A stretch of DNA of 64,000 nucleotides from Hippophae tibetana (GCA_037013495.1 CM072803.1:11054001-11118000); one strand, 5' to 3'; positions 1 through 11,780 are shown, counted from the stretch's first letter. Notes: generated by a model from the sequence alone, not told the origin. Numbers and translations are program-made.

Positions 1-99
1 TTAATATTCGCTTGTCCATATAAGCTTATGAGATTTTTTAAGGGCAGTGCCCCTAAACTTGTTCCACAACCTTCATGCCCTATCAAGGTTTAAAACGGT

Positions 100-1190
100 T
101 ATTTTTTTTATTAAATATTACAAAAAATAATAGGAGAAACCAATAGCTAGCTATAACTCTTACATTTCAACAACCGTTTTTGTATCTTTACTTAGTTCTA
201 TGGAAGCTGAGTCACAATACCAAGCATGATTATTGAACAGATCAATGATTAACAACATCCAATGATCTTGCCTTTGTTCAAACCTTAGTAGACAAGGGAT
301 TATCAACTTTTGATTTCTGTTAAGTGTTAATTCCCTATCACATAATTGTTTAGCTCTGATGCTAACATCCTTATCTTGATATTGATTTACATATGAAGAA
401 TCATAGAACATTGCTAAATGTGTTGAGTGATTATGTTGAAGTCGATAATAACACACCATATATAAAAGAAATATACATAAGTAATTAGATAAAATAAATA
501 TAATTATATATGTTCTACATAAATGAAAGAAAATTAAATAGATTGAGGACTCACCTTGTCCATAGTTGAATTATACTTAAATGGATCATTTGATATTCAA
601 ATAGTTGCAATATGCACTCGATCGATATATAAGTTTGGCCGAGGTCTACACCAAAACTTTCTATAGAAAGTGGCATAATACATCCATCATTTATGCTAGA
701 TGCCCTTGCAACAATAGTCATCAAATCGCCAATATTTTTGTTGAAGTTTAAAGCATAATCATAACTATACTTTTTCCAAGACTTCTTCTTGAATGAATTA
801 GTGCACGATGATTGGCTACTAGACATAGATTTAGCACGAGATACTTGCTTCGTATCTCTTAAATGTGCCACATTTAACAGTTCTAGTATAATAGACTAAA
901 AAAAGTATTATGTATGTTACTAACAATAAAAGATATAATAAAATAATAGTAGTACGACGTCAACATTTATAACAACTTGAATCGACGGCCAAACCACATA
1001 CTATCCAACCGCTTCTTGGACTGTGGTAGCATCAAAAGGAATAGGTAGTAGACAATCATGAAGCAATGATTGATCAATTACTATTCATAAATGATTAAGC
1101 AAATATTGATTATGAATCATTTGATCATCCCTCAATTACTGTACCATTCCAATAGCAACAAAGTCCGTTGACGAAGGATGTTTCAACAAA
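100..1190 (-). pseudogene. CACTA Ulp1-like (C48) protease gene, degenerate
   Basis: The fragment at 160-459 contains HWMLLIID followed by YCDSAS. These match the His (HW.LLVID) and Asp (..LDS) parts of the Ulp1/C48 cysteine protease fold found as a captured domain in many plant CACTA and MULE elements. The Cys part of the triad is not visible before the window edge. The fragment at 551-871 has a basic, Ser-rich start (about residues 10-35) and a segment like the one usually found before the protease domain. Upstream, around 980-1050, a phrase close to VQEAVG..VVWPS resembles the linker after Transposase_24. Frames are separated by stops and shifts. The gene lies downstream of, and on the same strand as, the transposase genes. 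Its function in transposition is not established. Confidence 0.6.
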
Positions 1191-1529
1191 CATTTCATAT
1201 TCTGTAAAAAATTAAAGTGTTATATATAAAAAATAAAACATATAATAAGAAATAAAAATAATAGATTATATACACCAAAAATTAAAATCTTACCACATAT
1301 GATTCATCAAATAGAGGAGGACTCCCATGTGGGGTAGCTATTGGATGTACATTCTTACCAAAACATTCATCGTGATTTGATTGATGGTAAGAATGCACAG
1401 ATTGCATTGGAGAAAATGAACCACTACTTGATTGCATATGCATTCTTGGCATATAAGGAGGACTAATAGGATGAGTATATCCCATACTGGATATAGCTTG
1501 AGTGCAATGGGATTGCGTGGGTGGCATGC

Positions 1530-3328
1530 TGATGAGCGAAAACCGGCATTGCCGATTCTTGCCAATACTTTGGTTTTAATATTTGTAAAACTCTCGCAAG
1601 TGCACGAATCATTTTGTAGAAAATGATAAATATACTCCCAAGGTCGATCTAAGGAAGGAATGTTTGTGGTTTTTAATTTATTATTCAAACTTTTAAAAAC
1701 GAAATTAAATCCTAAACATCATGTCACGATATTTTGGGTTTTGTATTTTTAATCTACTTACATAAAAATAAACATAGATTCAATAAATATTTATGCAAAT
1801 TTTATCTTTTATAATAGTGGAGTATTTATGGATATAATAACTAAGTTAATTATGCTTGCTCATATTATTTAGGTTATTAAAGATATGAATTGATATTTAT
1901 TGATTCTCGCTTTTTTGTATGAATACCACCTTTGGTGGGGTTAGATATTCTTTGCTAACTAAACAAATCAATTAACACCTATGGGTGGGGTTGATAACCA
2001 ATTTGCTTAATTAAATTAATTCCTTTTTCTAAGAGATTGAAAATGAACCATTTAAATGCCACCTTTGGTGGGGTTAGACAGTTTAAACTTTATTCAAGGT
2101 GTCCAAATTAAACCTAAGAATTTAGTTATCCGAGTACTGACTTTCAAGTTTTAAAACCACTACTGAAAACATGTTGTCCATACATTTTCAGATAATAATT
2201 CTTATAAAAACTTTTGAAATAGAGCTTTACTCTAACTACCGGGCGATTGTACTAACAAATAAAAGAGCACTACTCTAAATCAGACCGGATAACTAAACCT
2301 TAAAATCTAATTTTCAGGTTTAAGTTTGTAATGAAAAATAATATATTTCTCTCTAACATTCTTAATATAAAATCTTGAATAAAAATAAAATCAATTCATT
2401 TTAGAGAGTTTTACCTATTTAGTATTTCGCAAGCATAACAACGTTATTATTACATCATGTTTATAAACAGCCAGCACAGTTAAATTTAATCACAGACAAA
2501 TTAAATATAACATGTAAGAATAAAGCATAAAAAATAATTGTAAAGAAAATAAAATCCTTACAGAACTTCGATGCTATTCCCGTTGCTGGAAAACCTCCAA
2601 GTGGATTTTGCACTCCCATTTATTGAATCAAAAAGCTAAAAAATTACAAAAAAAATAACTAGTTCTTCCCAAAAGGGAAGAACTCTAAAACTAAGAGAAA
2701 TCAACTAAGAAAAGCTAAAAACTAAGAAAAACTAAAAAAAACTAAAAATCTAAGAAAAGAGAGAAAGAAAGAGAGAAGAGAATGTGTTTTGAGGTGTGTT
2801 TAGAAGTGAAGGAAAATGGGGGTATTTATAGGTGAGGATGGAGAGAAAAAGTGAGTGAAAAAATGTTAAAAAAATGTGAAACGCGGAGTGCAATTGCTGA
2901 GGTCATTGATGACGTCAGCATGACATCATAGGGCGGTTGCGTGCAAAAATGGGGCGAAATGGGAATCGGTGCGCGCGGGAGCATGGGAGACGCATGCGCG
3001 GAACTGTTACTGGGCACGCGCGGCGGCGCGATTTTCTCCTTATTGATATTTTTGACCCTTTTGACCCATTTTGTCCAATTTTTCCATATTTTTTGACCTT
3101 TCCCCATTTATTTATTAATATATTTGTGATGTATTGCTTCCAGTATTCCTCTTTAAGTCTTTAAGTTACGTTTTTAAGTCAAAATACCTGAAAAACAATA
3201 AAAATACCCGTGATTCCAAAAAAGACAAATTTATATAAATATATGATAAAACATATAAATATATATATTTTTAATCAATTAATGTGCATAAAATAATGGT
3301 AATTTTAGTGCTTTTTAAGCACTTATCA
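1530..3328 (-). mobile_element. Solo LTR of a Ty3/gypsy-type retrotransposon, copy 1
   Basis: The block starts TGATGAG and ends CTTATCA, a TG...CA pair with short inverted ends. It is flanked by a perfect 5-bp direct repeat CATGC (1525-1529 and 3329-3333). A second copy lies at 51651-53380 with a different 5-bp duplication, so both are independent insertions. There is no coding capacity. A TATA box on the minus strand (2821-2830), a GC-rich upstream U3-like zone (about 2880-3030) and a long AT-rich leader show that the LTR reads on the minus strand. Assignment to Ty3/gypsy (Tat/Athila style) rests on LTR length and style and is inference. Short plus- and minus-strand frames across the GC-rich part are not genes. 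Confidence 0.85.
2821..2917 (-). promoter_or_regulatory. LTR promoter: TATA box and CRE-like bZIP palindrome
   Basis: On the minus strand TATAAATACC (2830-2821) lies about 80 bp downstream of the perfect palindrome TGACGTCA (2910-2917), the core recognised by plant TGA/bZIP factors. The arrangement is a plausible LTR core promoter. In the second LTR copy the equivalent sites read TGATGTCA. Confidence 0.5.
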
Positions 3329-4479
3329 CATGCCTGGGATTGATGGTGGCTTACCTGTCATGGATGGTGGCATACCTAACATGGATGGTGGCATGCCTGG
3401 CATGGATGGTTGCATGCTTGTCAGATATGGCATGCCCTGGTTGTAGAATGATGTTATATTTTCAATCTCACTTAACATTGAGGCCTTGAAGGAGTTGAGT
3501 TCTTCTTCAATTTAAGTGTACTTCTCCTTACTGACCGTCTGAGGCTTTTATTTTTGAATGTTAAAATACTCTATATAACCATCATATTGGCTACCTCCAA
3601 TAACACGATGAGGATGGTCGCGTCCGAATGTATGATGTAGAGGATCTTTCCCAGGCTCTTCGATTATTTCACCCTTGGATATTTGTTCTTGAACAGCTCC
3701 CTACAAATAATAAAGCACACAAATATATCATGCACTATTACATCAATTATTAAAAATCATTAAGACTTTGTATGAACCGAAATTACTAACCAACTTATTT
3801 AGTTTTTATTATCCCCGCTTAGTCATCATTCTTGGTTTCTTCATTTTGGGAGTCTTTGTTTCTATGTACAATTCAGTTCGGGTAACTGGTCTACCTAATT
3901 GAACTTCCTACATAAATTATGAAAAATTTATTAACCATGACATGAAATTAAATTGAGGAAAATAAATATAAAAATATTTATAAATTAACACAAATTAATA
4001 ATACCATTCTATATCTAACTTCAGGATTTTAAGACCTCCTAGTACGGTTAGGAAGAATCTTATGCATTTGTATATTATGATTATCTTCCCTAATAATTTG
4101 AAATTCATCTGTAGGTCTATAATCCATGAAGTCTTTCCAAACTTAAGGTGTAATCCATGGGTGTCCTTAAGGGATTTTCTAGAGCTCTACCTTATCAAGT
4201 GGTTCCAAATATGGAAACACATAATTTTTTTTCAATCTAGAAGGCTTGTATTCCTTTCACACCTTATTTGCAATCTTATAACACTTGCTCTTCCAATTGT
4301 CACCGACTTTGTAATGATTCTGTAAAAACACACTACAAAAGATTAGATATAATACAAAAAAGATATAATATATGTAATTGATTATAAAATATAAGAGACT
4401 TACACAAGTGGTTAGATATAATACAAAAAAGATAAAACACTTGCTCTTCCAATTGTCATACAAGAAACCTGTTTCATGG

Positions 4480-7400
4480 AAGACCTTATAATCCAATTCC
4501 TAAATCTATTGTACTATACCATAATATGTTCTATCTGAAAGTACATGATTACCATCTTTTGAACTGGAAAATTGCATAGTTTGTGCAACCATCTTCACAC
4601 CACTATTATGATTTACTCGGACGTTATCCCTAGCTTAAGTCGTAAACCTCGATCCATTTATTGTGAAACTAGAAAATGATTTGACATTGAATTTTGGCCC
4701 ATGTGCAAGCCATTGTAAACTTTCTGTTATTTTATGATTGGGTTTCTTGAGTTCATATCAAATCTATTTATACAAAACCATGAAATGTGTTAAGAGCAAA
4801 GTTTTAAAACATTGCATAGATCTAGAAACATACATGAATTTTTGTTTATGACACTTACATGGTTGCAAAACCAATTAATAAGCTCTCGCTTATGTTCATC
4901 ATACAACCATTTTTTGCTTCCTTTTTTTATAATGAGGATCGATCTTTAATAAGTTTAAATGCATCATGTAATGTTATTAAAGATATATGAAGTATATATC
5001 ATCATTAATAGTTAAATAAAAAATGATTTTTGCATAAATGGAAAGGTTAAACATCACTTACTCTATGTACGGTTGTGCCTCATTATTATTTACCAAAATG
5101 ATTCGGTGTGCTTTTTCCCATCGAGTGCAATCAATAAACAATTTCTTACTTCCACTAAGCATAGGGTTACCTACTTGGATCATATGACGTTATAAGAACA
5201 ACTTATGCATAGGATTCCCAATTTCAGTGCAACCACTAAAGTATTCAGAATAAAAATCAATGACCTATTTAACAATGTAGCGTTCCATCATTCATCCTTC
5301 AGGTCGATTTCTATTATTTACATATCTTTTAAGGACTTGCATATATCTTTCAAAAAGATACATCCACCTTAAGTAAGTAGGACCACACAATTGAACCTCT
5401 CGAACTAAATGAACACATAAGTGAATCATTATATCGAAGAAAGAAGAAGGAAAATATTTTTCAATTAGACACAAAGTCTCAACAACATATTTCTGTAAAG
5501 AGTTTAACTCACCAATTGATATAGATTTCTTTCATATTGTATTGAAGAATGAACAAAGTCAAATTATTGATAATCGAACATATTTTGGAATAATTGATCT
5601 AATAGCAACTGGTAATAATTGTTACATTAAGATATGACATTCATTTGATTTCAATCCATAAAGTTTCTTATCGGTGATAGACACAAAATTTCTTAAGTTG
5701 GATGAGTAACCATGAGGAACTTTCACACCCTTCAAACATTTACAAAACACATCCTTCACTTTTGTTGACATTGTATATGATGTTGGTGGCAAGTATGTTC
5801 GATTCTTATCATTTTCCACCCTTTGTGCTAATTCAAGTCGTATGCCTAGTTTCTTTAAATCTAATCTTGCTTTAATTCCATCCCTTTTTCATGGTATATT
5901 AAGTAAAGTATTAATCAAGCTCTCACATAAAGTTTTCTCAATGTGCATGACATCTAAGATGTGATGAATGTGTAGGAATTTCCAATAAGGTAATTCCTAA
6001 AATATTGATTCTTTATTCCAACAACTATGGTAAGTCGGTTCAAACTCTTTTTCATTTTCACTCATTTCATTAGTTGACCTATTTCCTTTCCCTAACTTAG
6101 TGAGTTTTTTTCATCTTTCCATATCGTTTGAATGTCATACCATTCAATTGCCTTAATATCTCAACATCTCGCAAAGGTTAGGTTGCATGATCATGATCTT
6201 CTTTACCATCGAACAATTTCTTTTGGTATCTAAACTTGTGTCCACATGGAAAAAAAATCTTCTATGTCTTCTATAAAACATCTTTCGTCCATGAATAAGA
6301 TAAGTTGCAGAAGTTCCATCACTACATATAGGGAATCCCTTGTAACCTTTTATTGCATGTCCTAATAATTTCCATAGGCAGGAAAATCATTAATTGTCCA
6401 TAAAAGGAACCCTTCAAGTTAAAGTGTTCTTCTTTATGTGCATCGTAAACATTTACACCATCATTCCACAACGTCTTTAAATCATCTATCAGAGGCTGCA
6501 AATATACATCAATATCAACACTGGGTTATTTTGGTCATGAGATCAATAATGTTAACATCATGAATGTTCTTTTCATACATAACTAGGGAGGAAGGTTGTA
6601 TGTTACCATAATTACTGGCAAATAACTATATCTACTACTAAGGGAACTATGTGAATTAATTCCATCAATAACAATGTTAAGACGAAGATTGTGTGGATCA
6701 AATGCAAATTGAAGAAACAAATTATCTACTATTTTCCAATTTGGAGAATCACTAGGATGACGTAGCACCTCATCATCAGATCGATTATCTGAATGCCAAG
6801 TCAACATCTTTGATGTCTCTTTACTTTTGAACAACCTTTGAAAGCAAGGAATCAGAGGAAAGTACCAAAGAAACAGGTACACCTTTCTTATATGTTGTCT
6901 CATTTGTACTATGCTTCCATCTCGATTCTTTACACATCAGACAATCATCTAATGTCTCCTATTCTTTTCTATAAAGAATAGAATCATTTGGATAAGCATG
7001 AATCTTATGATATTCCATGCCAAATCGACTAAGAGATTTCTTCATTTCATACATTGAAGAAACATATCGACTAGTAGATATAGTAATTCTGTGAATCCCT
7101 TGTCAGAAAATCATGTTTTGCCTTCACATTGTACAAATGAACCAATCCCGACATTTTAGTGTATTTTTTTCATTTTGGATACAACGGTTTTTCAGCATCT
7201 TCTAGAAGTTTTTAAAAGGTTTCGAGATCATCCTCACATAGTTCATCTTCAACACCATGAAACATATTTTATGTCTGTACATTATGATAAGATGTATGTA
7301 ATCCACTCACATTCTTATTTATCTCTTCCCCATGAGTATTATCAATATTTTCTCCATGATAATACCAACATTTATAGCTCAAAAGAATACCACTACAGAT

Positions 7401-7568
7401 AAGGTGATACTTAACCTCGTCAAATTCATGAAATCGCTCATTTTTACATGGGCATCGAATCATACTAGTTCGAGTATTATTATTTCTACAATCAAATTCC
7501 ATGAAACTTTCAAATCCAAAAATGTAGTCCTCCTCAATTCTATACTTTGACATCAAAGATTTTTCCAT
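4480..7568 (-). pseudogene. tnp2: CACTA tnp2 transposase (with Transposase-associated and DUF4216-like parts), degenerate
   Basis: The gene begins at 7568 with MEKSLMSKYR and a Cys/His-containing segment (IRCPCKNERF, then W.YHGE), the Transposase-associated N-terminal domain. Around 6900-6583 comes WHSDNRSDDEVLRHP...VIDGINSHSSL...VTYNLPP, the signature core of plant Tnp2 transposases. Fragments at 5819-5622 (VPHGYSSNLRNFVS) and 5474-5292 (EKYFPSSFFDIMIHL, LRWMYLFERYM, NRNRPEG) are the conserved C-terminal Tnp2/DUF4218 region. At about 4720-4480 the DUF4216 phrase YYG..Q.I.ELDYK is seen. Between these the reading needs several frame changes and meets stops, so this is a pseudogene, with possible introns. 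Tnp2 binds the CACTA termini and catalyses excision and insertion. It is the most 5' gene of the element, about 1.6 kb inside the terminus at 9145. Confidence 0.85.
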
Positions 7569-7569
7569 C

Positions 7570-8640
7570 TTCTATTAATGACATTAATTAAGCATATTAA
7601 TTAGTTATGTATCCAATGAATATATTTCAAGTATTATTATATATAAATTTCCTAATTATTAGAATATACCGAAACATACATAATACAAAAAGTTTATCAT
7701 TTTAATCATTTTACAATTGTATTACTTTTACTTAATAAAATATAATTATTTATATGTAAATAAATTTATTCACATACGGTAAATATTATAGTCCCTCAAA
7801 CCCACAACATGTAGATATTATTTTCACATAAAATAAGTCAAACATATAATAACAAGCATAATACAAAATTTGCGAAGTCATCCTCAATACATAATAAACA
7901 TACAGATCAATATATCATGACTCAAAATTATACGATACACGATGAATCCAAATCTATATAAAAAAGTAACATCCTTTCGCTAAAAAAAAGAGTAACATGC
8001 CCTACAAAGTGAGACATCAAATAATTAAAGCATGCAATCATTTGGAAAGAAAAATAAATAATTATTTTTTTAAATTATATAACATAACATCAAAAATTTA
8101 TAAAAAACATAATATTGAAGCTGTTTTTTTAACTTGAATTAATGAGATATTCAATATAAAAATAAGAAAAATATATAATTTAAACATAAATAATATTATT
8201 TTTATAATTATAAATTATAAATTATTATATTTTTTGGTGCTACTTTTAAGTTTTAAAAGTGTGATCTATTGAAAAAAATATAGATAATAATCTCTTCACA
8301 ATTAAAATACATGTACATCTATCACATTAAATCCAGCGTGAAGAAAAAATAAGCATAGGTTAAGCCTTAAAAAAATAGAAATTTTATAAAATAACATCCC
8401 AAATTATATAATAATATATAAAAATAATAGTTAATAATATTTAAAGGATTAAATTGAATAAATATCAATATTAAATGTGATTAAATTAAATAGATATCAA
8501 TATTAAAAGTGGTTAAATTGCATAGATCAAAATTTATACAAAAAATAAAGAAAACCGAAAAATTTGTAAAAAAATCAATAGAAATACTTATAACAGTAAA
8601 TGAAGTGACTTAAATGAAGAAGAAATGGTTCGTCCCGTCA
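7570..8640. other. AT-rich 5' leader region of the CACTA element, no gene seen
   Basis: This stretch between the tnp2 start and the subterminal repeats is very AT-rich, with homopolymer and (TA)n runs (8708-8727). No supported frame, RNA gene or unrelated insertion was recognised. It probably holds the element's promoter and 5' leader. Confidence 0.5.
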
Positions 8641-9145
8641 ATCTACGCTACATCCACGTAGTTTAAAATTGAATTTTTTTTATCAATTATTATTTTATTT
8701 GAACTCTTATATATATATATATATATATGTAGTATAAAAAAGAAAAATAATAATTTTAAAATAATATCCAAACAAATACACAAAATTATATAATTTTAAA
8801 AACCAATTGTCTAAAAAACAATTATACTATATATATATATCCAATTTAAATTTTAAAGAGTCAAATAAAATAATAATTGACCTAAAAAAATTATACCTAA
8901 AAACAATTTTCAATTGTAAACTGTATTTTTTAATTTAAAAAATACACGTAGGATGTATTGTCGGTTGACGTGGTGAACCGACGCTATGTCTTACGTATAG
9001 CGTCGGTTAGACACATCAACCAATGTTATATCCTACATGGATAGCATCGATTCTACACCGAAATGACTTTAATTTCATTATAAGTTAGGTTTTTTCAAAA
9101 AAACCGACTTTACAAATAGACTTAAATACCCCTTTTTTAGTAGTG
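8640..9145 (-). repeat. CACTA subterminal repeats and right terminal inverted repeat
   Basis: Short motifs of the form GTCGGTTGACGTGG / GAACCGACGCTA recur in both orientations, clustered between about 8945 and 9070. They are followed by the terminus CCCCTTTTTTAGTAGTG ending at 9145. In En/Spm elements such repeats are the binding sites of TNPA-type proteins. The same motifs, in the same order, occur at the left end of the miniature element at 42360. Confidence 0.7.
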
Positions 9146-9675
9146 TTTTCTCTCAAAAACATAATTCACAAATACCGAACAAACACTAAGTAATTGTAAA
9201 ATTAAATTATGTACATACTCTCTATCCAACCATACATTTTATCTCTCATCACTAATTTGTTACACTCAACTTGATGTTTGAGAAATAGGAGAGAGACTTT
9301 TCTGTATTGTCCTACATCACACAGATGGTAATTGTTTCTTGAACCTGACACTAAGAAAATAGATCGTGAATAGACTTGGGATGTCAGGTGCCAAATTAGT
9401 AGAACTTTCCCTAAATTATGGCTAAGAAAACAAAAAGAGGATAAGGGATTTTATAGAAAAAATTCAACCTCTCGGACCCTCGTTGACATTTCCGTTAAAA
9501 TATCCATTATACATTGATAACTGTATTTTATATAGTTATTTTCATCTATTTTATTAATTATAATTGCTATGTTCTTCACATTTTTAGTTAATTTTAATGG
9601 AATAAATTAATATTTACTGTTTGATTTTTAAGGAATATATTTTTAAGAAAATTAAAGAATTTGTATCGAAAAATT
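9146..9675. other. AT-rich spacer, nothing recognised
   Basis: No coding frame, RNA gene or clear element boundary was found between the CACTA terminus and the minisatellite. Confidence 0.4.
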
Positions 9676-9895
9676 ACTTAATTGTAAATATATGTCTAAA
9701 AATATAATTTAAATTAAAAGAGTGCTTAATTGCAATTAACAAAAGTCTAAAATATAATTTGAATTAGATAGGGCTTAATTGTATTTAACAAAAGTTGAAA
9801 AGTTAATTTAAATTAGAAAATGGCTTAATTGCAATTAAAGAAAGTTTAAATGTTAATTTAATTAAATTGGAGGGCTAAACTATAATTAAGGAAAT
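9676..9895 (+). repeat. ~50-bp minisatellite, about 4.5 copies
   Basis: Units begin GCTTAATTG(C/T) at 9676 (as ACTTAATTG), 9724, 9773, 9823 and 9874, spaced 48-51 bp. Each holds AATTAACAAAAGT-like and TTAATTTAAATTAG-like halves. The array directly precedes the GC-rich zone of an LTR-like block. Confidence 0.75.
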
Positions 9896-11370
9896 TTATT
9901 TTCTGCGTGGGAAAGGGGGCCACTCGTGCAATCACCAATGCGCGACACCAACCGTTCGATCAGGAAATCAACGGTTACGATGAGGCGCTTGGATTTCAAA
10001 CGTGACAAAAGAGAGTTGATGCGGGTTTTCTGGTTGCAAGCTACTCGATGCACCGTGTGGGGCCCACCTACCGCGTAGGCCGGTGTGCAAGATAGGACCC
10101 ATGTGTCTCGCATGCGTTGATCCCATGCGACGCAACCACGTGTAAGCTCTCCCTCCAACCATTTAAAGTATGCTACGTGTCCCACTATTTCTTGCAGCCA
10201 ATCTTGTGTTGACACAGAACCACGCACGTGTTTCTAGTAGCTTTTTGTCCCCTACATGTCTCGGCATCGTTTATCCCATGCGGCACATTCCGTGTGCGCC
10301 CGTTCTTGGCACCGTATGAGATGCTGCCACGTGTCGCACTATTTCTTGCAGCGAATCAAATGCTGACACATGGCATGCATGTTTAATTAAAAAAAATCAG
10401 AAATGGCACATGCTGTTGCATGATAAATATTCTTCCACGCGTGTCTTTTCGTTGTCCCCCACTATTAACGCATTAGTGTAATAAAAATATTTTTTTGATG
10501 TATTTTTTAGGTATAAATAAGGCATTTATTGCTAGAAAAAAGAGGTTTTTTTGAGGATTGGAGAATTGGACGGTGGAACACGTAGAAGCCATTTTTGGCT
10601 TCTGTTGTGTTCTGCGTGTAGCAAAAATTCGAGCTCAATTTTTTTATAATTTTCTTAGTGTTCTATAACTGATATTCCTTAAATGCTGTAATTTTAATTT
10701 TTATTTATGAAGTAATTTAATTTTTCTAGGGTTTTGTTTTATCTAAATTTATGAACCTTGAATTTAATTAGTTTTGAATGATTTATTAGATTTTTAATTT
10801 GTTTATTCTATTTGTGCTTAATGCTTTTGATTATTGGAAAATTTATTAATTGATCTGTGGCACTCAAATAAACTTGGAATATGCATTTTTATGTATATTG
10901 CTCATGGATAGAATAACATGTATATATGAAGGATAGGAATATACCTTAATCGTATGTGTGGCCATTTGAGAACTTAGAACGTAATGAATCTTGGTGAATT
11001 TAATTCTCATAGGAATATAGTGAATTAATTTAATGAGGTGTGTCTATACGGAGCTCAGAAGAGATGTATGGATAAAATTAGAAGTTTTTGGTTGACAAAT
11101 TAAATTTACAAAAAAATATAAATCAAGAGAAAATGATATGATTCGAGTGGACTAATTTGGTGAATATTGTAATCCTAGAATTTTCTTTTATTTTGTTATA
11201 AAACTTTTTAGTTAGTTAAATCATCTTCCAATTTGCGATTGTTTTGGATAAAATCATAGTGAAATAATTTTAGTACTTAACAAACTATAGTAACAAATCT
11301 CCGTGGGAACGATACTTTACTTATCAAATTTTATTACTTGTGACCGTATATACTTGCACGTTTTCTGTTC
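9896..11370 (+). mobile_element. Probable Ty3/gypsy-type LTR, plus strand
   Basis: The block has the architecture of a long plant gypsy LTR: a GC-rich U3-like zone (9900-10470), a TATA box TATAAATAA at 10512-10520, an AT-rich leader, and an end phrase (about 11305-11360) with CTCCGTGGGAACGATACTT and TATACTTGCACG, similar to the U5 or leader ends of Athila/Tat-style elements. A related end phrase occurs on the opposite strand at 11790-11850. Neither end nor a target duplication could be fixed. Short minus-strand frames in the GC-rich zone have no recognisable domain. The family call is inference. Confidence 0.5.
10100..10384 (+). promoter_or_regulatory. Tandem-duplicated U3 block with G-box/ABRE-like motifs
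   Basis: Two related ~154-bp units are present; ACGTGTCCCACTATTTCTTG at 10175 matches ACGTGTCGCACTATTTCTTG at 10329. Within them are CCACGTGT (about 10136), TACGTGTC (10174), GCACGTGTT (about 10225) and GCCACGTGTCGC (10326), all G-box/ABRE-like. They lie 130-370 bp upstream of the TATA box at 10512. Binding is inferred only. Confidence 0.5.
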
Positions 11371-11780
11371 TCCTAAAAGAGACAACACACACCTACCGAC
11401 CAAGGTTGGTGAAGGGGAAACGAGCACCCTGGAAAGGAAATAAAATCCAACAAAACAACATTGAATCACTTTTAACAATGCTCGATGAAAATCACAACGA
11501 ATAGCATTTTTGATAAGGAGAAATGCCCAGTCCTTAAGTCCTTAATGGAGAAACCCAACCTAACACAAACAAAGTCCCAAACGAGACATCATGACAACAA
11601 AGTGTCCAATAAAACACAATGAAAAAAAGACCCAATAATATAAACCATAGCAAAGGACAGATAGAAACATCATATAAAGTACAAACATTGTATTTTTGTA
11701 CACGAGAATGCCAATATTAAATCGACAGGACTTGCATTGTTAAATTATGTTATGAGAAGTGATTGCTACACAAATTATGT
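11371..11780. other. Spacer between two inverted LTR-like blocks, nothing recognised
   Basis: Non-coding, A-rich sequence without a supported frame. It may be internal sequence of a retroelement, but no domain is visible. Confidence 0.35.

Larger units (their letters stand above)
1200..4330 (-). pseudogene. CACTA Transposase_24-like (TNPA-type) gene, split by a solo LTR
   Basis: Minus-strand translation of about 4330-3340 gives segments such as PWITP.VWKDF and LGRPVTRTELYIETKT, characteristic of the plant Ptta/En/Spm (Transposase_24) family, over several frames. Towards its C-terminus (about 3430-3334) the protein becomes a Met/Pro-rich tandem repeat of the type PSMxGMP, encoded by repeated units around CATGGATGGTGGCAT. 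The 1530-3328 solo LTR sits in this repeat. The frame resumes beyond it at 1529 and continues to 1282 with a Pro/Ser/His/Met-rich tail (MPPTQS... to DESYVVRF). In the En/Spm family such proteins bind subterminal repeats; that role here is inference. Introns cannot be excluded, so some 'breaks' may be splice sites. Confidence 0.65.
1..9145 (-). mobile_element. Large CACTA (En/Spm) DNA transposon, left end outside window
   Basis: On the minus strand this region reads, in element order, a terminus at 9145, a repeat-rich subterminal zone to about 8640, a tnp2 transposase, a Transposase_24-like gene and a Ulp1-like protease region. That is the known layout of large plant CACTA elements. The right end reads CACTACTAAAAAAGGGG on the minus strand, a CACTA-type terminus. 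The other end lies left of base 1, so the element exceeds 9 kb. All frames are broken, so it is probably no longer autonomous. A gypsy-type solo LTR at 1530-3328 is inserted within it. That 9145 belongs to the same element as the transposase is inferred from position, strand and the shared family signature. Confidence 0.8.

Noticed and set aside
2826..3164. Overlapping short frames on both strands (2826-3107 minus, 2937-3164 plus)
   Set aside because: They fall in the GC-rich U3 zone of a solo LTR, have no domain, and a similar pair appears in the other LTR copy with different residues.
9676..9895. CRISPR-like array
   Set aside because: Diverged contiguous units with no unique spacers, in a plant nuclear setting; a minisatellite.
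9886..10227. 113-residue minus-strand frame
   Set aside because: Lies in the GC-rich, duplicated promoter-like zone of an LTR-like block; no recognisable domain.
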